From contig JAJQEL010000057.1 in assembly GCA_021201655.1 (NCBI GenBank), forward strand, positions 1 through 57,953: a DNA stretch of 57,953 nucleotides, read 5' to 3'. The notes under the pieces were generated by a model. It did no database searches. It was not told the origin of the DNA and saw only the letters and a program-made list of their open reading frames with translations. Source of the stretch: Erysipelotrichaceae bacterium (GTDB lineage: Bacteria > Bacillota_I > Bacilli_A > Erysipelotrichales > Coprobacillaceae). The position numbers were made by a program, and so were the translations under genes. Shown in pieces: positions 28,190-37,275 of the stretch. Position 1 is the stretch's first letter. Every line of letters starts with the position of its first letter.

Positions 28190-29078
28190 TATCTATCTTC
28201 CTTACATCTTCTAATTTATAAACGGTATTATCAAATAAAAAACCTCTAGATAAAGGTTTATTCATTTGATAAAGCAATGCTAGTAGGGCCTTGACATCAC
28301 GATCATAATTGATACTACTCAAAGCATCACTATAAATAGAAGCCACTTCTATAGCTTCATTATCATCCATGAATAATGTTTCAATATATAAATAATCCAT
28401 ATCTTTTATTTGATTAAATAAATCTAATGTATATAATCTTTCCTCACTAAAAATAAGCGTACTATGATTATTTTCAAAGATATGCATTTTCTTTTTAGAT
28501 GATCTATCTTGAATCATAAGATGATCATCATTAAATTCTTTATGTGAAGCTGCTTTATAGTTGGAAAGCAGTTTTCTTTTACTAGCAGCCATATACTCTA
28601 CCCCATGAGCAAACATCATTAATGGTATGGATGTTTCATTTTTTATTTGGATTTGTTCTTCTAAGGAAATAACATGGGAAATGAAAGCACTCGTTATCCC
28701 AAGTTTAGCTAAAGTATTGATACTTTGCGCGTTTGTATTGAGGGTTTCTGGAGCATACATCATATCCAAATGATAACCTTTATCCTTAACAATTTGTAAT
28801 ACCCCAAAATCCTGAAACAAGATACCAGTTATATGAATATCCTGTAATTTATCTATATAAGTTTCTAATTCGGCTATTTTATCTTGATCATATAAGCCAT
28901 TAAGACCCACATAGAAATGACAATCAGGATATGATGCAATCATATCCTTGATTTCATCAATCTGAAAAATATGAGGGGTATAAAAGCTATAGGGTGTTCC
29001 TAGTAAATAATAGTGAATACCCATATCATGATAATCATATAATCTTGATTTGTTATTGAGTGATATGAATAGTTTCAT
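28164..29078 (-). CDS. trhP1: Peptidase U32 family tRNA hydroxylation protein (YrrN/TrhP1)
   Basis: This is the shorter 304-residue partner of the following U32 protein. It has the barrel start YYLLGTPYSFYTPHIF, GLNGLYDQDKIAELETYI and the conserved VISLEEQIQIKNETSIPLMMFAHGVEYMAASKRKLLSNY. It lacks the cysteine-rich cluster of the larger paralogue, as YrrN does. It overlaps trmR by 26 bp and trhP2 by 26 bp, so all three are translationally coupled. Confidence 0.85.
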   Translation of the reverse strand: MKLFISLNNKSRLYDYHDMGIHYYLLGTPYSFYTPHIFQIDEIKDMIASYPDCHFYVGLNGLYDQDKIAELETYIDKLQDIHITGILFQDFGVLQIVKDKGYHLDMMYAPETLNTNAQSINTLAKLGITSAFISHVISLEEQIQIKNETSIPLMMFAHGVEYMAASKRKLLSNYKAASHKEFNDDHLMIQDRSSKKKMHIFENNHSTLIFSEERLYTLDLFNQIKDMDYLYIETLFMDDNEAIEVASIYSDALSSINYDRDVKALLALLYQMNKPLSRGFLFDNTVYKLEDVRKIDNEKRESNH

Positions 29079-29673
29079 GGTGTTCCTTTCTCTTTATAAT
29101 ACCGATACCATCACCAATAGGATAATAGACGATATCATAATCTTCATGATTAAAAATCCAATCTCTAAAACGTTTAATTTTCTTGACTAATTGTTTGGTA
29201 TTACGATTCTTGATATGATCAATATCATAAATCATACCATGAAAATCTAAATTATCCACAATAACAATACCATCTTCCTTAACAAATGTTATATATTTTT
29301 CAAAGAATTTCTGGTATTGCGCTTTTGCAGCATCAATAAATAGACAATCATAGGGTTGATATAATAATTGATTGGTATCAAAGGTTAAAGCATCATCTAA
29401 ATAGATATGAATACGATTGTCTAATTGATAATGACGAATGTTATTGATAGCTTCATGATATTTATCGTTATCTATTTCTATCGTATCAACTTTTAAATCA
29501 TTAACATTTAAACACATCATCATGGCTGAATAACCTATGGCACTGCCTATTTCTAAACAGGAAGTGGCTTTTATTTCATTGAGTTTATCAATCATAAAAG
29601 TTATGCCTTCTTTTTGCATAATGGGTATATTTCTTTTTAAGGCATCAATTTCTATATCCGTTAACTCAACCAT
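29053..29673 (-). CDS. trmR: tRNA 5-hydroxyuridine methyltransferase TrmR (YrrM-like)
   Basis: This class I SAM-dependent O-methyltransferase converts 5-hydroxyuridine to 5-methoxyuridine at tRNA wobble position 34. At 206 residues it has the SAM site CLEIGSAIGYSAMMM (about 35-49), TIEID (about 62) and the metal-binding FIDAAKAQYQKFFE and VDNLDFHG motifs. It directly precedes the trhP genes that make its substrate. Without the neighbours it would read only as a COMT-like O-methyltransferase. Confidence 0.88.
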   Translation of the reverse strand: MVELTDIEIDALKRNIPIMQKEGITFMIDKLNEIKATSCLEIGSAIGYSAMMMCLNVNDLKVDTIEIDNDKYHEAINNIRHYQLDNRIHIYLDDALTFDTNQLLYQPYDCLFIDAAKAQYQKFFEKYITFVKEDGIVIVDNLDFHGMIYDIDHIKNRNTKQLVKKIKRFRDWIFNHEDYDIVYYPIGDGIGIIKRKEHHETIHITQ

Positions 29674-30740
29674 AAATCATTATCCTTTGCTTCTTGAACT
29701 TTTTGTTGATGTTCTTCATAAGTTTGTGAATATACGACAATGGTATTAGAGGCATCATCAGGATCAATTTGGGCAAAAAAGTAGTAATAATCATGTTCAG
29801 TATAGTTTAAGCAAGATTCTATGGTGCTTGTTGGTACACAACATATTGGCCCAATTGGTAATCCTGTGTATTTATATGTATTGTACTTAGAGTCTATTTG
29901 AGTTTGGGAAATGGAAACATCAACGCCTGTTCTTTGCCATGCATAATTAACCGTAATATCACTTTGCAGTAGCATGCCACTATCTAAGCGATTTTTAAAT
30001 ACACCAGCAATCATAGATCGATCCGTTTCATCAGTTCCCGACTCTTTTTCCACAACTGAACAGAATGTTAAAAATTCATGGACACTCCAACCAGTTTCTT
30101 CTATTTGATCTTTATAAGGCGTAAGCATTTTATCCATCATATCTAATACTACTTTTGTCATAGCTTCAACATTTAAACTATCATCATCCAAATAATAGGT
30201 TTCGGGATAAAGATAACCTTCTAAAGGATAATAGATATCACCATCCAAAATGCTTTCATCTAAGAACCAATATTCTGCAATAAGACTATTTAAAAAATCG
30301 GTATCTGCCCATTGTTCAATCACTTCATCTTCAGATATATCCAATATTTCTGCAAACAAGGTGGCATTATCACTCATAGTTGATCCTTCAATAATGGTTA
30401 ATTTCGTACTATTAATATATTCCTGGGTAGGATTTTGAATGATATCAAAGATTTCTTTTAAAGACATATTCTTATTTAAAATATAGGAATTAGCCTGTAA
30501 ATTATCATATGTATTGAGTCTTAAAAATATTTTTCCGCATAACTTATCATTCACCAGTCCAGCTTCATCTAAAACATCCAATATACCTGATGCAGAAGTT
30601 CCTTCACTAATATCTACAATTACTTCTTCATCACTAGATGATACAGCTGAAATCCCATTTTGATAATAAAAATAAGCCCCAATCGCTAATACCACAATAA
30701 TTCCTATAATAATCCCAAATATCTTTTTCTTACTTCTCAT
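29661..30740 (-). CDS. mltG: Endolytic murein transglycosylase MltG
   Basis: MltG cuts nascent glycan strands at the membrane and is thought to set strand length. This 359-residue protein has one N-terminal membrane anchor (about 7-26), a LysM-like region and the YceG catalytic domain. The catalytic glutamate lies in VVEKESG, followed by AGVFKNRLDSGMLLQSDITVNYA and SKYNTYKYTGLPIGPICCV, which match the family closely. It overlaps trmR by 13 bp. A lactonase gene separates it from yrzB, which is unusual. Confidence 0.95.
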   Translation of the reverse strand: MRSKKKIFGIIIGIIVVLAIGAYFYYQNGISAVSSSDEEVIVDISEGTSASGILDVLDEAGLVNDKLCGKIFLRLNTYDNLQANSYILNKNMSLKEIFDIIQNPTQEYINSTKLTIIEGSTMSDNATLFAEILDISEDEVIEQWADTDFLNSLIAEYWFLDESILDGDIYYPLEGYLYPETYYLDDDSLNVEAMTKVVLDMMDKMLTPYKDQIEETGWSVHEFLTFCSVVEKESGTDETDRSMIAGVFKNRLDSGMLLQSDITVNYAWQRTGVDVSISQTQIDSKYNTYKYTGLPIGPICCVPTSTIESCLNYTEHDYYYFFAQIDPDDASNTIVVYSQTYEEHQQKVQEAKDNDLWLS

Positions 30741-30793
30741 TTACATCCCTCACTCTGGTTTTATTATATGCGATAATACAACATTTATCAACC

Positions 30794-30820
30794 AAAAAAG
30801 CTATAGATAACTATAGCTTA
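30794..30820 (-). terminator. Terminator of the lactonase gene
   Basis: AAGCTATAG and CTATAGCTT pair around TTAT on the minus strand, followed by TTTT; it overlaps the last codons of the gene. Confidence 0.9.
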
Positions 30821-31888
30821 TAATGGTCTACCTTCAATCATACATACTGGTTCAGTAATAGAATATACATAATGTGTTTCAAACAAGACACCACGATATT
30901 CGCCTTTTTTAATTTCAAAGCTTTCAAGTGTGCCACCTTTTTGACTAGCCACAACAACCCATTTTTCATGAACTAAAACCATACATACAGGATTTTCATC
31001 CGTTTCCATATATTCAATAAACTTTAATTCACCAGTTTCTTTATTCATTTCTAAAGTTGATACACTATCATGACCTGCATTAGCAACAAAGAGATAATCA
31101 GCGGATACAATAATATCAGTTGCTCTATTTTTAACATCTTCTTCATCCTTAGGATATGTATCAATTTCCTGAACAAAAGTAAATGCACCATCATCATATT
31201 GATAAACACATACTGTACTAGATAATTCATTTAAAACATAAGCAAATTTTGCATCACGTGAGAATACAACTTTCTTAGGACCACTACCAGGTGTTACTTT
31301 AAATGTCAGTTCATCATTTCTTTCCAAGAAACCATCTTCTAAGATTGTATATAAAACGACTTCATCTGTACCCAAATCTGTAACAACCATATAATGACCT
31401 TCAGGTGTTTCATCAATGGAAGTAGGATGTGGTTCCGCTTGATATCTTTCATCAAGACCATGCCCTTCATGTTTTAATGTTTGCGCAACTTTTGTGATTT
31501 TTTGTTTGACAATAGGTATCATAACAACTTCACCATTATAATAGTCAACCGCATATGCATTTTTTCTCTTTTCATTCACAAATGCAGCAACATAAGTTTT
31601 ACCTTCATCAGTTGCTTTCGCTGCTAAACCAAATTGCAAATCCATTTGTGCATACTGATGTAATCCACCATCTGTCATTCGACCTGTCCTGTTTTTATAA
31701 CAAACAAAGGCATAGCGCTCACGACGACAAAGCGCAGCTGGATTTGATGGTGATTCATAGAATTCCTTCTTTAATATTTCGCCATTATCAATATCTAGAT
31801 GAAAAGCATAAATACCTCTTGTTAAATCATTGCCGTTACTGCCCACAAAAAGTGGTCTCACATTTCTTCTTTTATTAAACAATCCCAT
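30818..31888 (-). CDS. Lactonase family protein (7-bladed propeller, Pgl-like)
   Basis: This 356-residue protein belongs to the lactonase family that includes 6-phosphogluconolactonase (YbhE type) and other cyclic-ester hydrolases. Typical stretches are AEPHPTSIDETPEGHYMVVTDLGTDEVVLY, GSGPKKVVFSRDAKFAYVLNELSSTVCVYQYD and SADYLFVANAGHDSVSTLEM. There is no signal peptide, so it is cytoplasmic. The substrate is not proven by sequence. With its own terminator it lies inside the usually tight yrzB-mltG interval, so it looks like a lineage-specific insertion; transketolase elsewhere in the window gives a possible pentose phosphate link. Confidence 0.85.
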   Translation of the reverse strand: MGLFNKRRNVRPLFVGSNGNDLTRGIYAFHLDIDNGEILKKEFYESPSNPAALCRRERYAFVCYKNRTGRMTDGGLHQYAQMDLQFGLAAKATDEGKTYVAAFVNEKRKNAYAVDYYNGEVVMIPIVKQKITKVAQTLKHEGHGLDERYQAEPHPTSIDETPEGHYMVVTDLGTDEVVLYTILEDGFLERNDELTFKVTPGSGPKKVVFSRDAKFAYVLNELSSTVCVYQYDDGAFTFVQEIDTYPKDEEDVKNRATDIIVSADYLFVANAGHDSVSTLEMNKETGELKFIEYMETDENPVCMVLVHEKWVVVASQKGGTLESFEIKKGEYRGVLFETHYVYSITEPVCMIEGRPL

Positions 31889-31960
31889 TAATTAATTCCT
31901 CCTAATGCTACAAATTATGCCATTATAATATGAATTCAATATAAACATGGACGAAATACT

Positions 31961-32206
31961 TTACTCATCTTCACTCGTAAATGCTGCAAATACAGCTTCA
32001 ATCATATCCCATTCTGTCTCCGATTCAACAGGATATAAATTGCCATCCTCATCAAATACTGAAGTCATCACTTCAGGTTCATCTTCATTTTCATCATAAT
32101 AAAGCACATAATTCTTATTTGTTTCTTCACTTTCAAAAGTAAACAAAACAGTATATTCTTTTTCATTACCTTCATCATCAACAATCGCAATTCTATCGCT
32201 ATCCAT
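31961..32206 (-). CDS. yrzB: DUF1292 protein (YrzB-like)
   Basis: This is an 81-residue, very acidic protein of the DUF1292 family. The pattern IAIVDDEGNEKEYTVLFTFESEETNKNYVLYYD and ENEDEPEVMTSVFDEDGNLYPVESETEWDMIEAVF is characteristic. It sits 2 bp after ruvX, its usual neighbour in Firmicutes. The role is not known. Confidence 0.9.
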   Translation of the reverse strand: MDSDRIAIVDDEGNEKEYTVLFTFESEETNKNYVLYYDENEDEPEVMTSVFDEDGNLYPVESETEWDMIEAVFAAFTSEDE

Positions 32207-32208
32207 AC

Positions 32209-32631
32209 CTATCTCCTTTGACCATCTAAATAACCTTGTAAAATTTCTACAGCTGCCATTTTATCAATGACCTTTTTTCTTTTTTTACGAGAGACATCTG
32301 CAAATATCAATTGATTGGCAGCAATAACTGTTGTTAAACGTTCATCAATTAATACAACCTCTACGTCCATCATCTTTTCTAATCTTTCTTTAAAATGAAT
32401 GGAGATTTGTGCTCTTTCGCCCAAATCTCCGTTCATATGCTTAGGTAGACCTAGAACTATTGTATGAATATGATTTCCTTCAACAATTTTTTGAATATGT
32501 TTAGCAGCATCTCCATAATGATTTTCTTGAAAATGATAAGTTTCAACTCCATGTGCTATCATGTCTAAAGCATCGCTCATTGCAATGCCACATGTTCTTG
32601 ATCCTAAATCCAAACCTAATATTTTTTCCAC
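32209..32631 (-). CDS. ruvX: RuvX/YqgF Holliday junction resolvase-like nuclease
   Basis: This RNase H-fold nuclease is linked to pre-16S rRNA processing and to resolution of Holliday junctions. At 140 residues it has GLDLGSRTCGIAMSD (5-19) with the first catalytic Asp and LIDERLTT (about 98-105) with the second acid. It shares one base with ireB upstream and lies 2 bp before yrzB. The neighbourhood alaS-ireB-ruvX-yrzB is the classic Firmicutes order. Confidence 0.93.
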   Translation of the reverse strand: MEKILGLDLGSRTCGIAMSDALDMIAHGVETYHFQENHYGDAAKHIQKIVEGNHIHTIVLGLPKHMNGDLGERAQISIHFKERLEKMMDVEVVLIDERLTTVIAANQLIFADVSRKKRKKVIDKMAAVEILQGYLDGQRR

Positions 32632-32888
32632 TATTTTGACTCCAAATAGAATTTAACAAGTTCTTCAATAATTTCGTCACGATCTACTTGTTGGATAATA
32701 GAACGCGCTCCTTTGTGGCTTGAAATATAAGCAGGATCATTAGAAATCAAATATCCAGCAATTTGATGAACAGCATTATAGCCTCTTTCATCTAAAGCCT
32801 GCGAAACTGTCATAAGATTTGCATGAATAACTTCTCGTTTAATTTCCTCTGTATTAAATAGACGTGTTTGAGTTAAATCCTTCGCCAT
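32631..32888 (-). CDS. ireB: IreB family regulatory phosphoprotein
   Basis: IreB (YrzL/UPF0297) is a small dimeric target of the PASTA Ser/Thr kinase, known from Enterococcus to affect cephalosporin resistance. The 85-residue protein has the near-invariant features DLTQTRLF, where the kinase-target threonines lie, VSQALDERGYNAVHQIAGYLISNDPAYISSHKGAR and IIEELVKFYL. The next gene shares one base with its stop. Confidence 0.95.
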   Translation of the reverse strand: MAKDLTQTRLFNTEEIKREVIHANLMTVSQALDERGYNAVHQIAGYLISNDPAYISSHKGARSIIQQVDRDEIIEELVKFYLESK

Positions 32889-32944
32889 AGCACATACCTC
32901 CTGTTTATATATTTCATCTTACACCATATTGAGAAAAATTGCTA

Positions 32945-32968
32945 GTAAAAGTGTCTATAAAGACATTT
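32945..32968 (-). terminator. Possible terminator of alaS
   Basis: On the minus strand AAATGTCT pairs imperfectly with AGACACTTT around a TTAT loop and is followed by TTTA. The stem is modest, and read-through into ireB is likely. Confidence 0.5.
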
Positions 32969-35564
32969 TAATTTGCAAAATTGCCTCATTTATTGACTCT
33001 AAAGAGTTGCATCCACCTTGGGCAAAATCAGGTTTTCCACCACCTCGACCATTGACAATGGTATTTATAGTCTTGACAATATTGCCAGCTTTATAACCTG
33101 CTTTTACCATAGAAGGTGTTAAACCAACAAAATAAGAAACTTTTCCATTATTTTCACTTACTAACACAACAATACCGTGTTGTAATTGATCTCTTAAATC
33201 AAATGCCATTTGTTTTGCTGAGGCATTATCTTTAGATACTTGATTGAATAAGAATTGAATACCATGAATATCTTCAATATCTTTAGATTTTTCTTTAGCT
33301 TCTAAAGCATTAAGTTTATCTAAATATTGATCTCTTTGCTTGGTAATGGTATTTGTTTGATCAATATATTGGGTCAGTTTTTCAACGATTTCATTCTTAT
33401 TTTTGAGTTTTAATAAATCACTTAATGTTTGAATGGTTTCTTCGTTTTTTTTTAAAGCAAGATAGGCAGCTTTAGAAGTCACCGCTTCAATACGTCTTAC
33501 CCCAGAACCAACACTTTCTTCTGATACAATCTTAAATAAACCAATTTGGGAAACATTAGACACATGGCAACCACCACATAATTCCTTAGAAAAATCACCA
33601 ACAGTAACCACTCTTACAACATCACCATATTTTTCATCAAATAAAGCCATAGCTCCTGAATTCATTGCTTCTTCTTTATTCATATATGTGATATCAACAG
33701 GTGTTCCTTTAAATATTTCTTCATTAACAATATCTTCTACCTGTCTTATTTCCTCTAATGTCATCTTTTGCGGATGAGTAAAGTCAAAACGTAATCTTTC
33801 ATCATCAACATAGGAACCAGCTTGAGCAACGTGTTCCCCTAAAACCTGTTTTAAAGCGGCTTGAAGTAAATGGGTTGCTGTATGATTATTTTGAATCAAA
33901 GAACGTTTACAGCAATCAACAACCAATTCAAAAGTATCACCTACTTTAACTGTTCCTGCTAAAACTTCAATGGTATGTAAATGTTGTTTATGAGGTGCAT
34001 TAGCAACATATGTTACTTGCAGTCTTGAAGTATCATTATACATCATACCACAATCTGCACATTGCCCTCCCATTTCCCCATAGAATGTTGTTTTATCTAA
34101 AATAATTTCACCTTTATCAGTGATTTCATCACATTTAACACCATCCTTAAATGTGGCAATAACTATGGCTTTTATAGGCGTTGGATCATATGTAAATTCA
34201 GATGGTTGATCAAAAGCCATGAGGTCTGGTTTTTGAGAACTCATTGATTCAGCTTCACCACGGGCATTACGTGCTCTTTGTTGTTGTAATTTCATTTCTT
34301 CATTGAAGCCATCTTCATCAACACTAAAACCTGATTCTTCAGCAATTTCAATGGTTAATTCTAATGGGAATCCATAAGTATCATATAGTTTAAAAGCATC
34401 TTGACCAGCCAATACTTTTCCTTCTGTCTTATCAAGCATTTGGGCTAATAATCTTTCACCATTTGATAAAGTCTTGTGGAAAGCTTCTTCTTCTTTTTTC
34501 ACTAAGCCACTCACATAATCTGCTTTATCTGGTAAATAATCATAGAAGTCTTTCATATTATCAGCCACAATATAAACCAGCTTGTACATAAAAGCATGAT
34601 CAATGCCAATCTTCTTTCCATATCGAACCGCTCTTCTTAAAATACGTCTTAAGACATAACCTCTACCAACATTATCAAATAAAGCACCATCACTTAAGGC
34701 AAAAGTCACAGTACGAATATGATCCGCAATTACACGATAGGCCATCTTATTATCAGTATATTTAACTGTAGTCATTTTTTCAGTTTCATGAATAATAGGT
34801 AAGAACAAATCTGTATCAAAGTTGGTTTCACCACCTTGCACAATACTTACCAATCTTTCAAGTCCCATACCAGTATCAATATTCTTTTGTGGTAATTCCT
34901 TATAATCTTTACGATCAATGGCAGGATTACAATCATATTGTGAAAATACGACATTCCAAACTTCAATGTAACGATCATTTTCCATTTCTTCAAAGAATAG
35001 TTTTTCTCCTAAGTGCATTGGATCATATTTTTCACCACGATCATAAAATATCTCAGTATCTGGTCCTCCAGGCCCTTCCCCAATTTCCCAGAAATTCTCA
35101 TATGTCCTTAAAATATGACTAGGATCTACGTGGCATACATCTGTCCATATACGATAAGCTTCTTCATCATCAGTATAGACTGTCACATACATTTTTTCTT
35201 TTTCAAAACCTAACCATTCATCACTTGTTAAAAATTCCCATGCATAAGGAATAGCATCTTCTTTAAAATAATCACCAATAGAAAAATTGCCTAACATTTC
35301 AAAAAAAGTATGATGTCTAGCTGTTTTTCCAACATTTTCAATATCATTTGTACGAATAGATTTTTGCGCATTAGCAATTCTATTAGAGGCAGGTTTTTCA
35401 CTACCATCAAAATATTTCTTTAAAGCCGCAACACCTGCATTAATCCAAAGCAAAGTTGGATCATTATGTGGTATTAATGATGCACCAGGTTCAATCATAT
35501 GATCTTTACTTTTAAAATAATCTAAAAACATCTGTCTAATTTGACTACTTGTTAAATCTTTCAT
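32955..35564 (-). CDS. alaS: Alanyl-tRNA synthetase
   Basis: AlaS charges tRNA-Ala and edits mischarged Ser- and Gly-tRNA. The 869-residue protein has the class II catalytic core near the N-terminus (RQMFLDYFKSKDHMIEPGASLIPHNDPTLLWINAGV), the editing domain zinc motifs HNHTATHLL and CGGCHVSN, and the C-Ala region with VNGRGGGKPDFAQGG. I chose the ATG at 35564, which has AAGGAG upstream; the longer in-frame start enters the T-box terminator. Its leader is an alanine T-box. Confidence 0.98.
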   Translation of the reverse strand: MKDLTSSQIRQMFLDYFKSKDHMIEPGASLIPHNDPTLLWINAGVAALKKYFDGSEKPASNRIANAQKSIRTNDIENVGKTARHHTFFEMLGNFSIGDYFKEDAIPYAWEFLTSDEWLGFEKEKMYVTVYTDDEEAYRIWTDVCHVDPSHILRTYENFWEIGEGPGGPDTEIFYDRGEKYDPMHLGEKLFFEEMENDRYIEVWNVVFSQYDCNPAIDRKDYKELPQKNIDTGMGLERLVSIVQGGETNFDTDLFLPIIHETEKMTTVKYTDNKMAYRVIADHIRTVTFALSDGALFDNVGRGYVLRRILRRAVRYGKKIGIDHAFMYKLVYIVADNMKDFYDYLPDKADYVSGLVKKEEEAFHKTLSNGERLLAQMLDKTEGKVLAGQDAFKLYDTYGFPLELTIEIAEESGFSVDEDGFNEEMKLQQQRARNARGEAESMSSQKPDLMAFDQPSEFTYDPTPIKAIVIATFKDGVKCDEITDKGEIILDKTTFYGEMGGQCADCGMMYNDTSRLQVTYVANAPHKQHLHTIEVLAGTVKVGDTFELVVDCCKRSLIQNNHTATHLLQAALKQVLGEHVAQAGSYVDDERLRFDFTHPQKMTLEEIRQVEDIVNEEIFKGTPVDITYMNKEEAMNSGAMALFDEKYGDVVRVVTVGDFSKELCGGCHVSNVSQIGLFKIVSEESVGSGVRRIEAVTSKAAYLALKKNEETIQTLSDLLKLKNKNEIVEKLTQYIDQTNTITKQRDQYLDKLNALEAKEKSKDIEDIHGIQFLFNQVSKDNASAKQMAFDLRDQLQHGIVVLVSENNGKVSYFVGLTPSMVKAGYKAGNIVKTINTIVNGRGGGKPDFAQGGCNSLESINEAILQIKMSL

Positions 35565-35581
35565 AACTTCTCCTTCCAAAT

Positions 35582-35791
35582 AAAAAAAGTCCTTCCTATA
35601 AGGAACGACATCATCGCGGTACCATCCTTTTTCATAGCAAAGCTACACCCTCTAAGCCGTTAACGCTGACAAGCGTTGATGTTTACATCACTCTTGGAAG
35701 TAGCTTTCTTCATCATAGTCTAAAAATTCACACCAGCCATTTTCTCTCTTAAAGTCCTATTATGAATACTTATCTTCCGCATCGATTTTAC
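35582..35791 (-). ncRNA. T-box leader of alaS with a GCT (alanine) specifier
   Basis: The antiterminator signature GGATGGTACCGCG is at about 35615-35627 on the minus strand, and the stem I loop motif ATGGCTGGTG is at about 35731-35740. Alanine codon GCT lies in the specifier loop at 35702-35704 within AAA-GCT-AC. The terminator stem GTCGTTCC/GGAAGGAC with seven T lies at 35582-35609. Low charging of tRNA-Ala should allow read-through into alaS. Confidence 0.93.
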
Positions 35792-35797
35792 CCAGAC

Positions 35798-35826
35798 ATT
35801 ATATCGAAATTATATGTAAAAAGCAA
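35798..35826 (-). promoter_or_regulatory. Promoter of the alaS leader
   Basis: -35 TTGCTT (35821-35826) and -10 TATAAT (35798-35803) with a 17-bp spacer. The -35 box overlaps the terminator of the upstream gene. Confidence 0.75.
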
Positions 35827-35847
35827 TGAATTTTTTCATTGCTTTAA
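35818..35847 (-). terminator. Terminator of the satD-DUF3307 operon
   Basis: AAAGCAATGAA pairs with TTCATTGCTTT on the minus strand, followed by TT and an A/T-rich stretch; it overlaps the last codons of the DUF3307 gene. Confidence 0.85.
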
Positions 35848-36578
35848 AGTAATGAAACCACTAAAACACAGATCGTACTTAGCAAAGTTCCTGCAAGATA
35901 ATATTCTGCAAATGCTTGATCTTCAGATATCTTATTAAAACGTGTAATGGATTTAGCTGTTAATACTAAGCCAACAGATGAATATTGCTGAATGGATAAA
36001 AAGAATAACATGATAATTCTTTCTAATGTTCCAATCATTTTTCCTGTTTTTACAACATTTTCATCTTTTTCTAATGGTTTATACCATTTCATAATGGATA
36101 CAATGAAAAGATTGACTGGTTTATGTATTAAAAATACTTTTAAAAGAATTGACAATACATATTGAATTGATAAATCCATATTTTCTAAAATTTTTATCAT
36201 AATGTCATTATATAAATATACATTTTTTGATTGTAATATGAAGTATGAAACAATTATAATGGTTCCTAAATGAAATAATTGGTCAACAGAAAAAATATAT
36301 TTTTGATAATTACTAAGAATCTTCTCATTAACTAGATAATACTTAACTATATCAATAATTCCATGAGATATAATTAAAATAATCCAATACTGATTTTCTA
36401 AAGTTGGAACAATCATGTTACCTAAAACAAAATATACAAATCCATATATGCCACAATGTATCCATACCCACTTAATATCTTTTTCTTTTTTGCTAGCAAT
36501 GTAATTATTTTGGAAATAAAAATCAGCTATTATATGAACTAACGACAGTACTACAAAAATATCATGATAATTTTGCAT
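35844..36578 (-). CDS. DUF3307 family membrane protein
   Basis: This 244-residue integral membrane protein has about seven hydrophobic segments. The DUF3307 hallmark HIIADFYFQNNYIASKKEKD is at 16-35, and the internal ISHGIIDIVKYYLVNEKI and SVDQLFHLGTIII stretches are also family-like. The repeated H-x3-D patterns in membrane segments could be a catalytic or metal-binding site, but no activity is established. It overlaps the end of satD by 17 bp, so the two are a coupled pair. The SatD-DUF3307 pairing suggests that SatD makes or senses a signal for this membrane partner (inference). Confidence 0.88.
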   Translation of the reverse strand: MQNYHDIFVVLSLVHIIADFYFQNNYIASKKEKDIKWVWIHCGIYGFVYFVLGNMIVPTLENQYWIILIISHGIIDIVKYYLVNEKILSNYQKYIFSVDQLFHLGTIIIVSYFILQSKNVYLYNDIMIKILENMDLSIQYVLSILLKVFLIHKPVNLFIVSIMKWYKPLEKDENVVKTGKMIGTLERIIMLFFLSIQQYSSVGLVLTAKSITRFNKISEDQAFAEYYLAGTLLSTICVLVVSLL

Positions 36579-37257
36579 GATAATTCACCTCATTTAATAT
36601 AGAATTAATAGCACAAAATGATTCTTCATAAGCATAATAATGTGATTTAGAAAGTAACTGTTGAATATTCGACTGTGATACGCCAAAATGTTGTGCCGCA
36701 ATACTTTGGTTGTCATTTTCAAACAACATATAATTAATTATTTCTCTTTGTTTACTGGTCCAGTGACATTCAATACTATACATTAATTTAAAAATCGAAT
36801 TAAGAGATAATTCCTGAAGACGGTTGTCACCATTTATTAAAATTTGAATATCATATAAAGCTTTTTTCTTTTTATTTTCCAAATTTTTTAAGTTATTAAT
36901 AGCTTCTCGAGCCTTATAATATCCAGGGCCATCTGCTCCAATAGCCATATCTTTATTAATTCTTGTAGAAATACTACCAACTCCAACTCCAAAGCGAATT
37001 TTTACAGGATATAATTCTTTTTTAATATAGTAAATTATTTCCATAGTATATTGACCTAAATTCAACAAGCCTTGAAATTCATCACCTAATGTTATAACGA
37101 ACTTTGAAGCAATAACATCATTATATTCTTTATTGACATGATTCAAAGTTTGTTTAAGCTTTTCTTGTACGTCCTCTCTATTTTTTATTTTTTTTGACTC
37201 AACTATATCACCTATTATCGCAATATAAGGATGCGCTTCACCAATCATCATAAACAT
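36562..37257 (-). CDS. SatD family protein: cyclase/GGDEF-like domain plus helix-turn-helix
   Basis: This protein matches the SatD family, whose function is unknown. The N-terminal domain has IIGDIVESKK (D17), TLGDEFQGL (D59), RFGVGVGSIST (88-98) and GADGPGYYKAREA (107-119). This spacing of two aspartates and a glycine-rich strand resembles the palm of class III nucleotide cyclases and GGDEF enzymes; that comparison is mine. The C-terminal part (about 165-205, TSKQREIINYML to GVSQSNIQQLL) looks like a sigma-region-4-type helix-turn-helix. I chose the ATG at 37257, which has GAGGTG 6 nt upstream. Four palindromes upstream could be its own operators. Confidence 0.8.
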   Translation of the reverse strand: MFMMIGEAHPYIAIIGDIVESKKIKNREDVQEKLKQTLNHVNKEYNDVIASKFVITLGDEFQGLLNLGQYTMEIIYYIKKELYPVKIRFGVGVGSISTRINKDMAIGADGPGYYKAREAINNLKNLENKKKKALYDIQILINGDNRLQELSLNSIFKLMYSIECHWTSKQREIINYMLFENDNQSIAAQHFGVSQSNIQQLLSKSHYYAYEESFCAINSILNEVNYHAKLS

Positions 37258-37275
37258 ATTCATCACCTCGTACAC

